A stretch of DNA of 64,000 bases from Agrostemma githago. Its lineage: Eukaryota; Streptophyta; Magnoliopsida; Caryophyllales; Caryophyllaceae. Location of the stretch: contig OY288259.1 of the NCBI GenBank assembly GCA_958450325.1, positions 57,314,987-57,378,986 on the forward strand, in the 5' to 3' direction. Below the pieces are notes generated by a model. That model was not told where the DNA came from. It saw nothing but the letters and a program-made list of their open reading frames with translations, and made no database searches. This document shows, piece by piece, positions 1 through 10,873 of the stretch (position 1 is the first letter of the stretch; the number at the start of each line of letters is the position of its first letter). Both the position numbers and the translations under genes were made by a program.

Positions 1-3000
1 CAAAAGACTCCTGCTTGTGGATCATTTCTTCAATATGTTCAAAGCATCTGCATCAAAACAGGCATCAGTTGCAACCCTAAATGACATACTCAAGCAGCTA
101 AATGGCAGACACAAAACTTGACCCAATCAAAACCACATAGCAAAGGCTCACAAGCAGACAGCATAGGTTTTTAGTTCAACGATACAGACTCCTGCAGTCC
201 ACTCTATACTGTAGAGTGAAGCATAGACATTCGATGATGCCACTCGATCTCTTAATTTACCTTAGATTTTGCTCTATCCTAAGAGAGTACCCATGAAGGC
301 ATGAACTTCATTCAAATACACCACTTTGGACCTATCTTCCAATTTCTTTGGTTTCTAAAACAGGGGGAAAGAGGAGAAGGGGTAGGCAAGCAGGTGGGGG
401 GGAGGAATCCGTAGAAGATATAACAGGGGCGAAGCCAGGATTTCCCGATAGGGGGGGCACTTAGAAAATTATTCCGTACATAGTTTGTATTTAGTAAAAA
501 TAATTGCTTGAAAACCAAGTTATAAATTGATGTTGGTTTTGAATTTTTTTTGCTTCGTTTTGGAAGACTTACAAAAACACACACCATATGTATTAGGCAA
601 TTGAGTAACCAGTAAAAATATACTCCCTCCGTCTAACTCATTTATTCGTATTTGATAAAAAATAATCACCACAATTATCTAAAAGGTAAACAAATGAACA
701 AAATGAATGAAGACCTAAACTTATGAAAAGTATAATATTTCAACATATTTAATATTTATTCATCAAAATTGTGGCTCATTGGTTTACTAGGTAGCTGTAG
801 TCATCTTGACATGAGATTTTGGGTTCGACTCCTACTATTTACATAGTTTTAGCCCTTAACTTATTTATATATGCAATAAAAAAAATGTCCTACAAGGGTT
901 TCGAACCCCTGACCTTAGAAACAACTGGAGACCATCTCAACCAAGCTGCCACAAGCAATATTATGATCAAAGTAGTTAAACAAATTTAATTATTTATGGG
1001 ATTTTGGTGAGGGCAACCGCCCACCCAGATCCGCCCATGAGATATAATAGTGGGAAAGGAGGTAGGATCACAGCTTGAGAAAACATTGTACAAATATACT
1101 TCTTCTTTTTTGCTGTAAACCGCCAAAACTGGTGTGTCCATTGTGAATAACAATGAGTAATACCCTCGTCGTGGGTTCTCTCAGAAAGAGGTAAAGGATT
1201 GGTGAAGAAGTTTGACCCATTCCCATGGGCAGGGATCGAACACTTGTCCTCGTGGTTAAGGGATGAGGTGAATAACTTATAGGGAAAACAAGAAAATAGT
1301 TAAACATCAGCCTAAAGGTTCAACACATGGCCAATACCATATTTGCTACAGCCATTCACTATAAAAACTGCAACCATTCTTCATCATCAGAATTTAGCAC
1401 CATCAGTCAACTCTTCCCTCATCCTAATTTCGTGCTCTAATATTTCTCTCACTATATAATACATATTCTGCTGATTCAACACCCACTGGATCTTCCACTG
1501 CTAAGTGATTAGCCATAGTAACCCAGAAATAAAAGCAATTTTCACATGATTGAACGGTATGTTCAGCACTACCAATAAAAATCATGTGTCGTACTTACAT
1601 ATCATAGCTTTCGGACTCCACAATGGTTTGTTCCATATCAAGACGGCTGAGAAATGATGGTTTTGACGTAAATGTTGACAAATGTTGAGCAAGACTTATG
1701 TGCCTCTGTAGAAGCAAAAGAGAGGTCAAAATCTGAGCCTTGCAACAAACTACACGTGCATTCTTTCGATGATTGCAGATTAGAAATTACTCACATTCAT
1801 CTCTGGCAGCGAGTTAAGCTTTTTGACAAAGTCTTTCAGTTCAGATACACTTTGATTCTGCACCGATACAGACAGAAAACATCAGAAGTCCGACAGCAAT
1901 CCAGAATCTTCCTAACCATCACAACCTAACTATCCCCTAAGCTATACAACATAACCGGTCACATCACTCACATGTCCATTACAAGACTTAGACTGGATTC
2001 ATGATTATCCTTCCTTGTTGATAAAAGAGACTTTCTGAAAACAAAACGATGGAAGATCCAAATCTTTTCCTGGATTTTCCCATAAAATAACATTCAGGAA
2101 GTGACTCAGAAGTGTTGCTACCTCCAACAAAGTACTCCGTAATAATTACTGAAAGACACCATGCCATTCTAAAAACCATAAAGCATTCCAGTATAATATT
2201 ATATTGAAGTGCATAAAAAAGATAACAGACATAATTTGAATTTTAGTATATTAGTTCCAAATCATAACACCACCAAAAAAAATCTTATGCAAACAGTAAG
2301 TATTTCTTCTACAATAGGAAAAAAATTTGAAAGAGAAATAAACAGTAGAGGACAAGAAGGAAACAAATAATACAGAAACTAAAATTTTTTAAGCATTAAT
2401 CAAAGGGTTATCAGAAACAAACATGTCATTACCAAGAGTGGGCTTGGCTATAGTAGAGACTAGAGTACAACCAAGTGAAAAAACAAACCACTGTCAATTG
2501 GTCGCTAGCTTTCAGTGATAAGGATAAAATTCATCTAGTTTTATTGTGCCGATAGAATTATAGATATAATCATGGTATTATATGTACGTGCTATTCTTGA
2601 TCGCAGAATTGGCCAATAATCTTGATGGTTGCATTACTTGCACTATAAATGTGGTTGTGGTAAACTTCAAAATTTACAAAACAGCCAATGAATTGATTTG
2701 ATACCATGGATACTGATACTTGCCAGTAGATTTATTTGAAATACATCATTGAGTTCTTCAAGAATAGACAACTCACAGTAGTTGATATGTCAGCATAATC
2801 TTGTTTCATTGACATGGCTTTTTGACGTAGGACCTGCACACAAAAAAAAAGAGTTACGGAGTACAATTATAGCAGTAACATTCCAACAGAGACACAAAAC
2901 AGAAGATAGCAGTGGAGTACGCCAACCTGTACAACAACTTCAAAATTCAGGTCTCGAGTCTCCTTAAAAAGCTTGTCACTGGAAAATCATTATGGAAATA

Positions 3001-6000
3001 CATGAAGATTAGCCTTGAGTAAGACAGTCATATGTTTGTCATTTATATATTTAATAAATTAATATACAAGAAAATAATTATTCCAACTTGAGCCATATGG
3101 TCCTGTAAAGTAATCCAGAAAGAACTCCTAAGCTACAAATTCTAAGCAAATTTTTATGCTTTACCTAGAATTCAGCGGAACTTTGACCTTTTTCCCCTCT
3201 GGCTGGGCACCCATTATAGATGCATCGAGCTCCACAGCCCCGCTGTTCACATGAAAAAACTGCAAGTGTAAAATGCCAGAGTGAATACTGAATACAATTG
3301 TTGGAATATCATTGAGTATGATCGCATACCATTATCAACATTCTTTTTTAATATTTCACTTAAATTATAAAGGTTTTAAGTAGGCCTGGCAAACAGATTA
3401 GGTCGTGTCATGTTCGTGTTCATGTCATTGGTAAACGGGTCACGAACCCCTTGACCCAAACCCGACCCATTTAAGTTTCATGTCGTGTTCATGTTGACCC
3501 ACTTACATAAATGGGTCATTAAGCCTCAACCCAAACCCATTTATTTCGTGTCGGGTTCATGTCGTGTTTTCGTGTCGTGTCCATATTTGGAAAGTATTAA
3601 CACATTTATGTTAAAAATGATTAAAAATATTTAGACTAATTTAATAAACAAGTTATTCGTATCAGGTTCGTGTTTTGGGACCTCAACCCAAACCCGACCC
3701 AATTAAATCTCGTGTCGTGTTCGTGTCGACCCACTTACATAAATGAGTCATTAACCCTCAACCCAAACCCGTTTATTTCGTGTCGTGTCATTTTTTGCCG
3801 GCTCTAGTTTTAAGTTTAAAATGTTTCCATGTCATGTGCCAAGGAAGATAAAAATAATACTTCGTACAAGAGATGTGCTCATAGAAACTCTGCTTCATCT
3901 CACCTCATCCAGCAAGCCTTCATATGTTAATTGAGAGCACATAGGAGTTATCATGTCCACCTGCAACAAAAGCGTCATCTATCAACTCTCTAGCATTTAA
4001 CAAGAAGTGATAGCCCAAACTGACACTATCAGTTCAAAACCTCAAAAAAAACAGAGGGAACACAACATTATGTGAATTTCATTTCGCCTTTATCAAAGAT
4101 ATACTCCCCAGCTTTGCCTAATGTCGAGGTGGTCCAAACTGGTAGACAACCAGGCCACCACTGTTGCATGTTAAGTTGCTAATAGAAGCAACAACCAACT
4201 GAGACAATCAGTTCAAATCCCCAAAAAAATAGGAAAACACAACACGGTGTGAATTTCATTTGCCCTATACAACTGAACTCCTTAATAGCTAAATGTAGTG
4301 TTGGGCCAGAATGGCGGCAGAAAATCATTGTATTAAGCTATAAATACAAGAAGTCATGGAAATTTATCAGGACAGGAAAAAAGAGGTTTACAAACTCACA
4401 TACTCACCTCTCTATCTAGCAAGATCAGAGTACTTATGTCTGGGACAGCCTGAAATGTGCAAATTGACAACCAGGAAAACGATCATAAATGACTCCCCAA
4501 GGAAAACGGCATGTGTGATAAAGGAAACAGTTGTAGGTACTAACATCCTACGGTATGCTATGGTGCGAAGTGGGGAAGGTTACAACGTCAGGGTGAACTT
4601 ATAATGTTTCATATTGAAAATTCACCCTAAATCCTTACAACCTTGCCATACTTGCCATATTTTTCCGTAGAACGCTCTTACCCAGAACTTTCTGTATATA
4701 GTAAATGCTAAATATACACTAAATATCAGTTACATCTGATGTGTTAACAGGATCCTCTAGCTGCATCCTGTCTAGAATCTCCGCCACGGAAAGTGAAGCC
4801 TTGCCTTTCGCCCGAACATTTGGAATTACACCAAACGAAGACTATGAAACCAAATATGAATCATTAAGATAATGGAATAACAAACATCAAAATAAGTAGC
4901 TACGTAGTATCAATAATGAAATGATGTCCAAAGGAACTAGGTCATTCAACATGATATTTTTTTTCATTTCTAATGGAGCCAATGACACTAAAACTTCGGG
5001 CATTGGTAGAGAGTGAAATAAAGCAAAATGAATAACCTAAGTGTCTACTTAGATACTGAAGTACTAATGTCAACTATTAGCTTCCTTGATAAGTAATAAC
5101 CAAACCCCATTTCCCTCTGGTGGCTTCTTTAGTAAATTGACAACTAATTGCCGCAATTATTGATGCAATCTTCGTTATTGCCATACGAAAGTTGTAAATT
5201 GGCTCACTAAGCATAACGAGAATTTTGAATGCATTATACGCCTTCATGACCCATATTCCACAAAAAACAGGGCACCTTTGAGACATTAGCATAACAATAT
5301 TGTTGTTGACTACTCCTTAAATCCCTAGAGTGTATTCTTATAAGATCGCCAATAAAATTATGTCTTTCTCTGCATTTTCTCAAACATATTTACAATAATG
5401 AATCAAAAATACGGCAATGTTGTGTATTATGTAAAGCAACATTCCAATCTCCTTGCCTCACCATAGAAAAAAAGCATTCGAGGGAATCAATTAATATTGT
5501 TGGCGTAATTGACAACAGATCCGAATTGTAAAAACACAAGTGCTTTAAGCTTCATTTAAAGCGTCCAAATATTAAAAAAATCTAATTGTTTAAATATAAA
5601 GCAACGGCAAGCAGAGAGTACATAATTGAACTTTTTTTTTTTTGAATTTCGACCAAGGCAAAAATCTCAGTTGGCAATTTGGCATCCCACAATATCACAG
5701 GGTCAGGTTGGCTAACATGAATTGTCATGAGCAATGCATGAAAAATCATCCCTAAGTTAAATAAGATAGTTACGGAGACATGAAATCAAGTGTGATATAA
5801 AGCGGACCTCAAGCTTATGAATGGCTTTGGCAACATGCCAAAGAGAACTTGTATCTGCATCAACAAGGCACTCCTACACCAGTTCACCAATAACAATACT
5901 AAGAAACACTACCCATTTTAAACCAAAAGTTAACTGACTGAAAATAAGTTCCATGAAAAAAAATCTAGTACCTTGTATGCAAAGTCAAGTTCAAACGATA

Positions 6001-7553
6001 TCACATCCTCGTCAAGTGGAATCATGTATAATGGGTATTCCCCAATTGTCAAATGTTCATGTACCTTTTCCTCTTTCAGTAACTGTGATAAAATACATGA
6101 CAAGCTGTAAAAATTGATAAGCACAAAAAAAAAAAACTTTAAACACAACTGAGTAAATACAACATAATTGGATATGAAAGTAAACGAATGGCCACCGTAT
6201 TAAGAGACACCATGGGCTAACACCACACCATCTATGCATTCAAACCATCAATAGAATATATAAGATGTTATTTTAGCTTTGTGAATCTTCAAAAATAATT
6301 ATCCTTTCTATTGTGCATCAACCCTTCCTGACTTCATTAAATAGATGAAAACCATACAAGACCAAAAGACATCCGTGCATCAAGTCCTAGTTAAGCTAAA
6401 CAACGAAGAGGTTACCTGCTCACAAGCAACCGAACGCCGTGGAATGAAGTAAAGAAAACACTCCCTTTGTAATCCCTTTGAAGCATTGTCATGAAGATGC
6501 GAGGATATACACTTCATTAACTCAAGCTTACTAGACACAAGGTACATAATTTTAGTACATTCAGTTTCAAGAGGTTCTCGAGATAAAAGACGCAATTCAG
6601 CTCCATGCTCCTGTCCAAGAAGCCATATATTAAATCAACAACACAAGTTAACGAACCAAAAAAGAGCAAATAGTCCAAGTAACGAATCAACTAAGACATT
6701 AAGCCATCACCAAATGGTCAGACTGTAAACAGTATGCATTGGCCATAAATGGTCCTGAGTCGAAAACCCCTCTCCTTTTGAGTTGCTCATTACCAAATGC
6801 TGACGAACCACTAATTTCAATTTCTACATTCTAAGATATAGAGTAGCTCACAAACTACTACTACTACTACTACGGCAAAGCTTAATACTGAATGATTTGG
6901 AGGCGGCTCACATGAATCATCATTTTAAACCGTGTCTAAGCGGTTGCATTCTCACAATAGCACACATACTAGGTACTCCTATTTCTAGAACAAAGATTGA
7001 ATGATAAATAATATGAGGAAAAATCAATAGAAAAAGATCACGCAGAAAAAAGGAAATAACATACAAATTAAATAAAAAAAAATTGAAATGGTGGATTAAG
7101 GATTACCTTAAGAACTGTAGTCTGCACAATCAGCGAAAGCGAGCCACTAAGCTTCGGCTCAATAACTAGACATTTTTTACCGCGAATCTACAACATATGA
7201 ACAATCACACAAAACCTTATATTGATGAAAATCGATCGTCAATTACAAATTAATCATAGGATAATCGCAAAAACCGTAAATTAATGAAGACCGATTGTTA
7301 ATTACGAATTAATCATGCAAAGAACATAAGTAAAGCAAAAAAAACTCACGTTTTTCAAGATATTTAAGAGCTCTTTCTTCGATTGTTCCCTAAAATCAAT
7401 AGAAATTTGAAGAACACAACAAAATGAAAATACGGTCAAATAAAAGACAAAATTCAGCAAAAATAATAAAAATATAAAAGCGTGTAATGGAGGAAAGTAC
7501 CTGAAAGAAGCAAGATCAATTGGGGAATTGTCTAAATTAGGGATTTGAGCCAT
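1..7553 (-). CDS. VPS33: VPS33-like vacuolar sorting protein (Sec1/Munc18 family), 3' part outside the window
   Basis: VPS33 is the Sec1/Munc18 (SM) subunit of the HOPS/CORVET tethering complexes, which work with SNAREs in fusion at the vacuole and late endosome. Exons on the minus strand in order: 7553-7501, 7389-7350, 7187-7107, 6610-6416, 6082-5972, 5873-5808, 4841-4734, 4449-4408, 3960-3904, 3259-3165, 2978-2927, 2833-2777, 1857-1795, 1705-1599, 47-<1. All have GT/AG borders and one continuous frame of about 391 codons, roughly two thirds of the usual ~600. Diagnostic stretches are MAQIPNLDNSPIDLASF, REQSKKELLNILKN, PLDEDVISFELDF, LILLDREVDMITPMCSQL and ELKDFVKKLNSLPEM, all matching plant VPS33 as I remember it. 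The start at 7553 gives the conserved N terminus. An in-frame ATG at 7625 would add 24 Thr/Ser-rich residues and is probably 5'UTR. Intron 14 (48-1598) is unusually long and repeat-filled. Confidence 0.93.
765..962. repeat. pair of tRNA-like SINE-head segments in opposite orientation
   Basis: On the plus strand, 770-835 reads like a decayed tRNA-derived head: a TGGCTCATTGGTTTA A-box-like stretch, then GGTTCGACTCC as a B box. On the minus strand, 960-890 reads GCAGCTTGGTTGAGATGG, then GGGTTCGAAACCC. The two point toward each other and sit in a VPS33 intron. Neither folds into a full tRNA by eye, so SINE relics are more likely than genes. Confidence 0.35.
1160..1285 (-). repeat. SINE-like tRNA-derived segment
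   Basis: The minus strand reads CACCTCATCCCTTAACCACG, then AGTGTTCGATCCCTGCC (B-box-like GTTCGATCC), then a non-tRNA body around ACCCACGACGAGGG. The arrangement resembles plant SINEs. No poly(A)/poly(T) tail or target duplication could be fixed by eye. Confidence 0.35.
3381..3806. mobile_element. non-autonomous hAT-type MITE in a VPS33 intron
   Basis: The left end TAGGCCTGGCAAAC and the reverse complement of the right end, TAGAGCCGGCAAAA, form short hAT-like terminal inverted repeats. An exact 8-bp target duplication GTTTTAAG flanks it (3373-3380 and 3807-3814), the size made by hAT transposases. The 426-bp body has no ORF. It contains a ~110-bp segment twice (about 3440-3560 and 3670-3795), rich in GGGTCGTGTC- and AACCCAAACCC-type words. 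It lies in the intron between the exons at 3904-3960 and 3165-3259. Confidence 0.85.
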
Positions 7554-7828
7554 TGGAAATGCGATCACACAGGTCGTGGAGGTGGAGGTGGAGGTGGTGG
7601 TGATTAGTGATGGTGTTAATGACAATGTTGAGACTTGAGATCAGTAATTGTTTTTCGTAATGTCACACCAACGAGTTATCGTTTTTCGTAATTGTTACGG
7701 TAAATCGTACGGAGTCTTTTACTACGTTGTAATCAGGGTTAACGAGTCAAGTCGAGTCGAGCTTGAAATAATTGAGCTCACAAACAAATACGCAAAGTTA
7801 AAATGTAAGTTCGAGCCTATATATAATT

Positions 7829-7862
7829 ATACTAGGTTAATACCCGTGTAAAATTGCACGGT
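7829..7862 (-). mobile_element. Helitron-like 3' terminus
   Basis: Read on the minus strand, the hairpin ACCGTGCAATTTTACACGGGT is followed a few bases later by CTAG and then T. Helitron 3' ends have the form hairpin-CTRR-T. The other end was not identified, so only the terminus is claimed. Confidence 0.4.
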
Positions 7863-8017
7863 ATATATATAAAAACTTAGTGAAGTAATCATGTTTGGAT
7901 ATCAACCTTTGAAGCTTTTTTTCGAGGGAATCCAACTTTTATGAAACACTAAGAATTTAAATATATTATCCATATTAAAAGTGGTTATGATAAATAATAC
8001 TCCTATTTGTTTTAGTA

Positions 8018-8122
8018 CTCCCTCCGATTTTTTATTATCTTCCCCTTTGGTTTTGAAAATGGGAAGAAAGAGTGTTTCAGTCCAATAAGAAAATAGGGAA
8101 GATAATAAAAAATCGGAGGGAG
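8018..8122. mobile_element. Stowaway-type MITE
   Basis: Flanked by TA (8016-8017 and 8123-8124). The left end CTCCCTCCGATTTTTTATTA is mirrored by TAATAAAAAATCGGAGGGAG at the right. The size (105 bp), TA duplication and CTCCCTCCG terminus match Stowaway/Tc1-mariner MITEs. No coding capacity. Confidence 0.85.
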
Positions 8123-10373
8123 TATTAGATAATAAATAATACGCATTTGACTCTTAGTATCAGACAAAACAATCCTAACCTCCCTAAGAGTCAAAGAATT
8201 ACCATTATATAAACCGTCAATTATCACCTCATAAAACAACAAAATTTGAATAGACACCGTGTGGAACGCGTAAAATGGTTATGATTATTTCAAATAATCA
8301 TCATTTTTGGATAACTATTATTAAAATAAAATTATTATCCTAATATAAGTATATATATTTATTAAGATAAAATTATCATAATAGAATTGGATTTATATTT
8401 TTGTGAAAATACGGTGTAAGAAATTACAATTTTATAACTTTTTACCTTTTAAAATAAAAAAATTTAAGAGTTTTTTAATTTAATATTGGAGTATTTTATT
8501 TATATTCATTACTTGTCATATTTGTATAGAAATAATTATAAATAATAAATGTTTTAAAAGATATTACACAATAAAAAAATAAATTATTACTTCATTTATA
8601 GGTGTCATCAAAATAAAACTACACTGCATTTAATATTGCAATCATATAGAGTAAATAATTTTTAACGGAAAGGTCGGGTCGGGCCGCGACCCTAATATAC
8701 CCGGTTTGATGACAGTCAAGTAGCGGATCAAGATTTATAGGTGTTGACCTACGACAAAACGGATTCGATGAGTTGGGTTTACGGGTCAAGTCAAGTAATT
8801 ATGATCAACTAGAGAGTACATCTTTAGTCTTCTGATTTATAAGCAAACAATATACGGAATATATACTAATAAGAGTGCTAGATAATTTAAGTTAAAATTA
8901 GAAACAAAATCATATTCAAATAAATTGATTAATATATACAAAAATAATTATGTTCAATCAATCAATCAATCAGTCAATTATCAATACAATTAAATGATAC
9001 GTTTTTCGAGCGACGTTGGTAATCTCCAATAGTTTTAGAATTCTTAAATACAAACTTAAATTATTTATCATATTTAAGTATTTTAAAATTTTGAACACTG
9101 CAAACTTGATTAAACTATTTTAACTAATTCAAAATTTAATGAAGTTAAAACACTTAAATAAAATAATTAAATAATTAAAAACAATATGAATACATGTCAG
9201 GTTAGACTACGGGTATTTCGAGTAACATGTAGTCTCAAACTTTTATAAACTACATAATTTATTTAAATAACTTTATATATGTCGGGTTAGACTACAGGTC
9301 GGTTCAAATAGGGGTCGGGTTATACGGGTCACGAGGCGGATTATGCTTAGAATACAGCTGAAAAATAGTTTTGAATGTAGATTTTTTTTTACCTTTAAGT
9401 AGAACGGAGTAATATTTTCGATATTACCTTTTTATTTTATTAATAATATTATTTTTATACTTCTTTATTATAATGTTTATATTACAATGAATTTTTAAAA
9501 CTATTTTAATAATTATTACAAGATAAAAATTGTTGTATTAAATTGAATATTAATTTATATTTGTAATTTAAAATATCGGGAGTCACGGATCAAGATTTAG
9601 ATGTCTTGAATCTTAGCCTATGAATAAACGGGTTGAGCGGATCGTGTTACAAGTCAGGTCAAGTTTTGTTGAGTCTAATAGTAACGTTACTATTTAACAC
9701 GATAACACAAATTTAATCTCCCAACAAGTGTTCCTTATGACGACCATATCTGTCACAGAATCGCAAGCTTGCGACGGGGAAAATACATACTACCCATTGG
9801 GTAGATAAGACAAAACAAAGTGTCATTTACTAAGTATTTTGCTTTAGTTTATCTACCCCACATAGGTAGTACTTGACCCGTCGCAAGTTTGCGACGAATA
9901 TATCCGTCACAAGTAAGAATTTCTGTTAGGCTCCCTATATACAACTTTACAAGAGAGTAACGTACTAAAATTGCTAGATAATTTATGTTAAGATTAGACA
10001 TAGAATTATATTCAAATAAAAGAATAATATATAAAATTAATTATATCGAATAACTAATAAATTAAAATGAGAGTTTTAAAAAAATCTAGGCAGAGTAATA
10101 GATTGAGTCGAACTAGGCTTTTAGATTAAAGCTTTTAGATTGGTTTAGGTCAAATGGGTCGCGGCTCAGGAAAAAAGGGCTCATGACCCTAAAAACAATG
10201 GGTTGGGCGGGTAAGGTCGAATATAGTGCGAGATGATGACATACCTACAGAATATTTGATGTACAAAGTCAAATGATTATAATCTTATAAAATAAAAGAC
10301 ACAGATAAACTAAATGTTCACAGATGAGTTGTGACGTATTAATATTGCTCACAGATACATGACCTACTACTTT
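8123..10373. other. intergenic AT-rich DNA with decayed repeats
   Basis: No gene is recognised. GGGTC/GGGTTATACGGGTC-type words recur (about 8665-8800, 9185-9350, 9600-9670, 10130-10230), resembling decayed copies of the GGGTC-rich hAT-type repeats. The MITE at 9734-9918 is listed separately. Confidence 0.6.
9734..9918. mobile_element. MITE-like inverted-repeat element
   Basis: The two halves are inverted copies. The left has CGCAAGCTTGCGACGGG and later TACTACCCATTGGGTAGATA. The right, reverse-complemented, has CGCAAACTTGCGACGGG and TACTACCTATGTGGGGTAGA. The ends CTTATGACG and CTTACTTGTGACG match loosely. There is no ORF and the family is not recognised. Confidence 0.6.
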
Positions 10374-10543
10374 GACGAGCGTCGTTTTTTATTCAAGTAA
10401 CTAAGCTAATCAATATAGGCACTAGACCAGTCAAACAAGTCGAGCGGGTCGGCTCACGGGTCGAGTTATACGAGTGGAGTCAGGATACGGGTCGGGTTAT
10501 ACGAGTCACGGGTCGAGTTATTATCAATAACTCCAAAATTATA

Positions 10544-10746
10544 CTCCCTCTGTTTCTTTGATATCTTCCACATTTTCTTTTTCAACCATTTCTTTGATTT
10601 CTTCCACTTTCATTTTTTCTATCACACTTCTCTCTTACATGGGTGACCCACTTACTTTACTCCCTCTCTACTTTTGCTTATTTTATTGTTTTTCTTAAAA
10701 AAATGTGCCATTTTTAAGGTGGAAGAAATCATAGAAACGGAGGGAG
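10544..10746. mobile_element. Stowaway-like MITE inside the tandem unit
   Basis: CTCCCTCTGTTTCTTTGAT at the left pairs with ATCATAGAAACGGAGGGAG at the right, with TA on both sides. The internal TCTTCCAC...GTGGAAGA stretches also pair. Copies lie at 12159-12360 and 13773-13974 because the whole unit is triplicated. Confidence 0.75.
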
Positions 10747-10845
10747 TAATTATTTGAAATAATCATAAACAGTTCGTCACAGTCAATATTATAAAATGAA
10801 GTATTATCACTATTATGGATGATTTAGTAGCATTTTTGTTGCACC

Positions 10846-10873
10846 CGTGCATCGCACGGACATTACAACTAGT
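10846..10873 (+). mobile_element. Helitron-like 3' terminus (in each tandem unit)
   Basis: The hairpin CCGTGCATCGCACGG is followed nine bases later by CTAG and then T, the layout of a Helitron 3' end on the plus strand. It recurs in the other two units. No matching 5' TC end was assigned. Confidence 0.4.

Larger units (their letters stand above)
48..1598 (-). other. VPS33 intron 14, about 1.55 kb, repeat-bearing
   Basis: This stretch separates the exon ending at 1599 from the one starting at 47. I see no coding sequence. It holds a single Stowaway-like 'CTCCCTCCGTC' end near 623 and three tRNA-like (SINE-like) segments listed separately. Short open frames here show no family resemblance. Confidence 0.75.

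Noticed and set aside
312..587. Short minus-strand frame in the VPS33 intron
   Set aside because: No family resemblance, located in an intron with repeat relics, composition as expected by chance.
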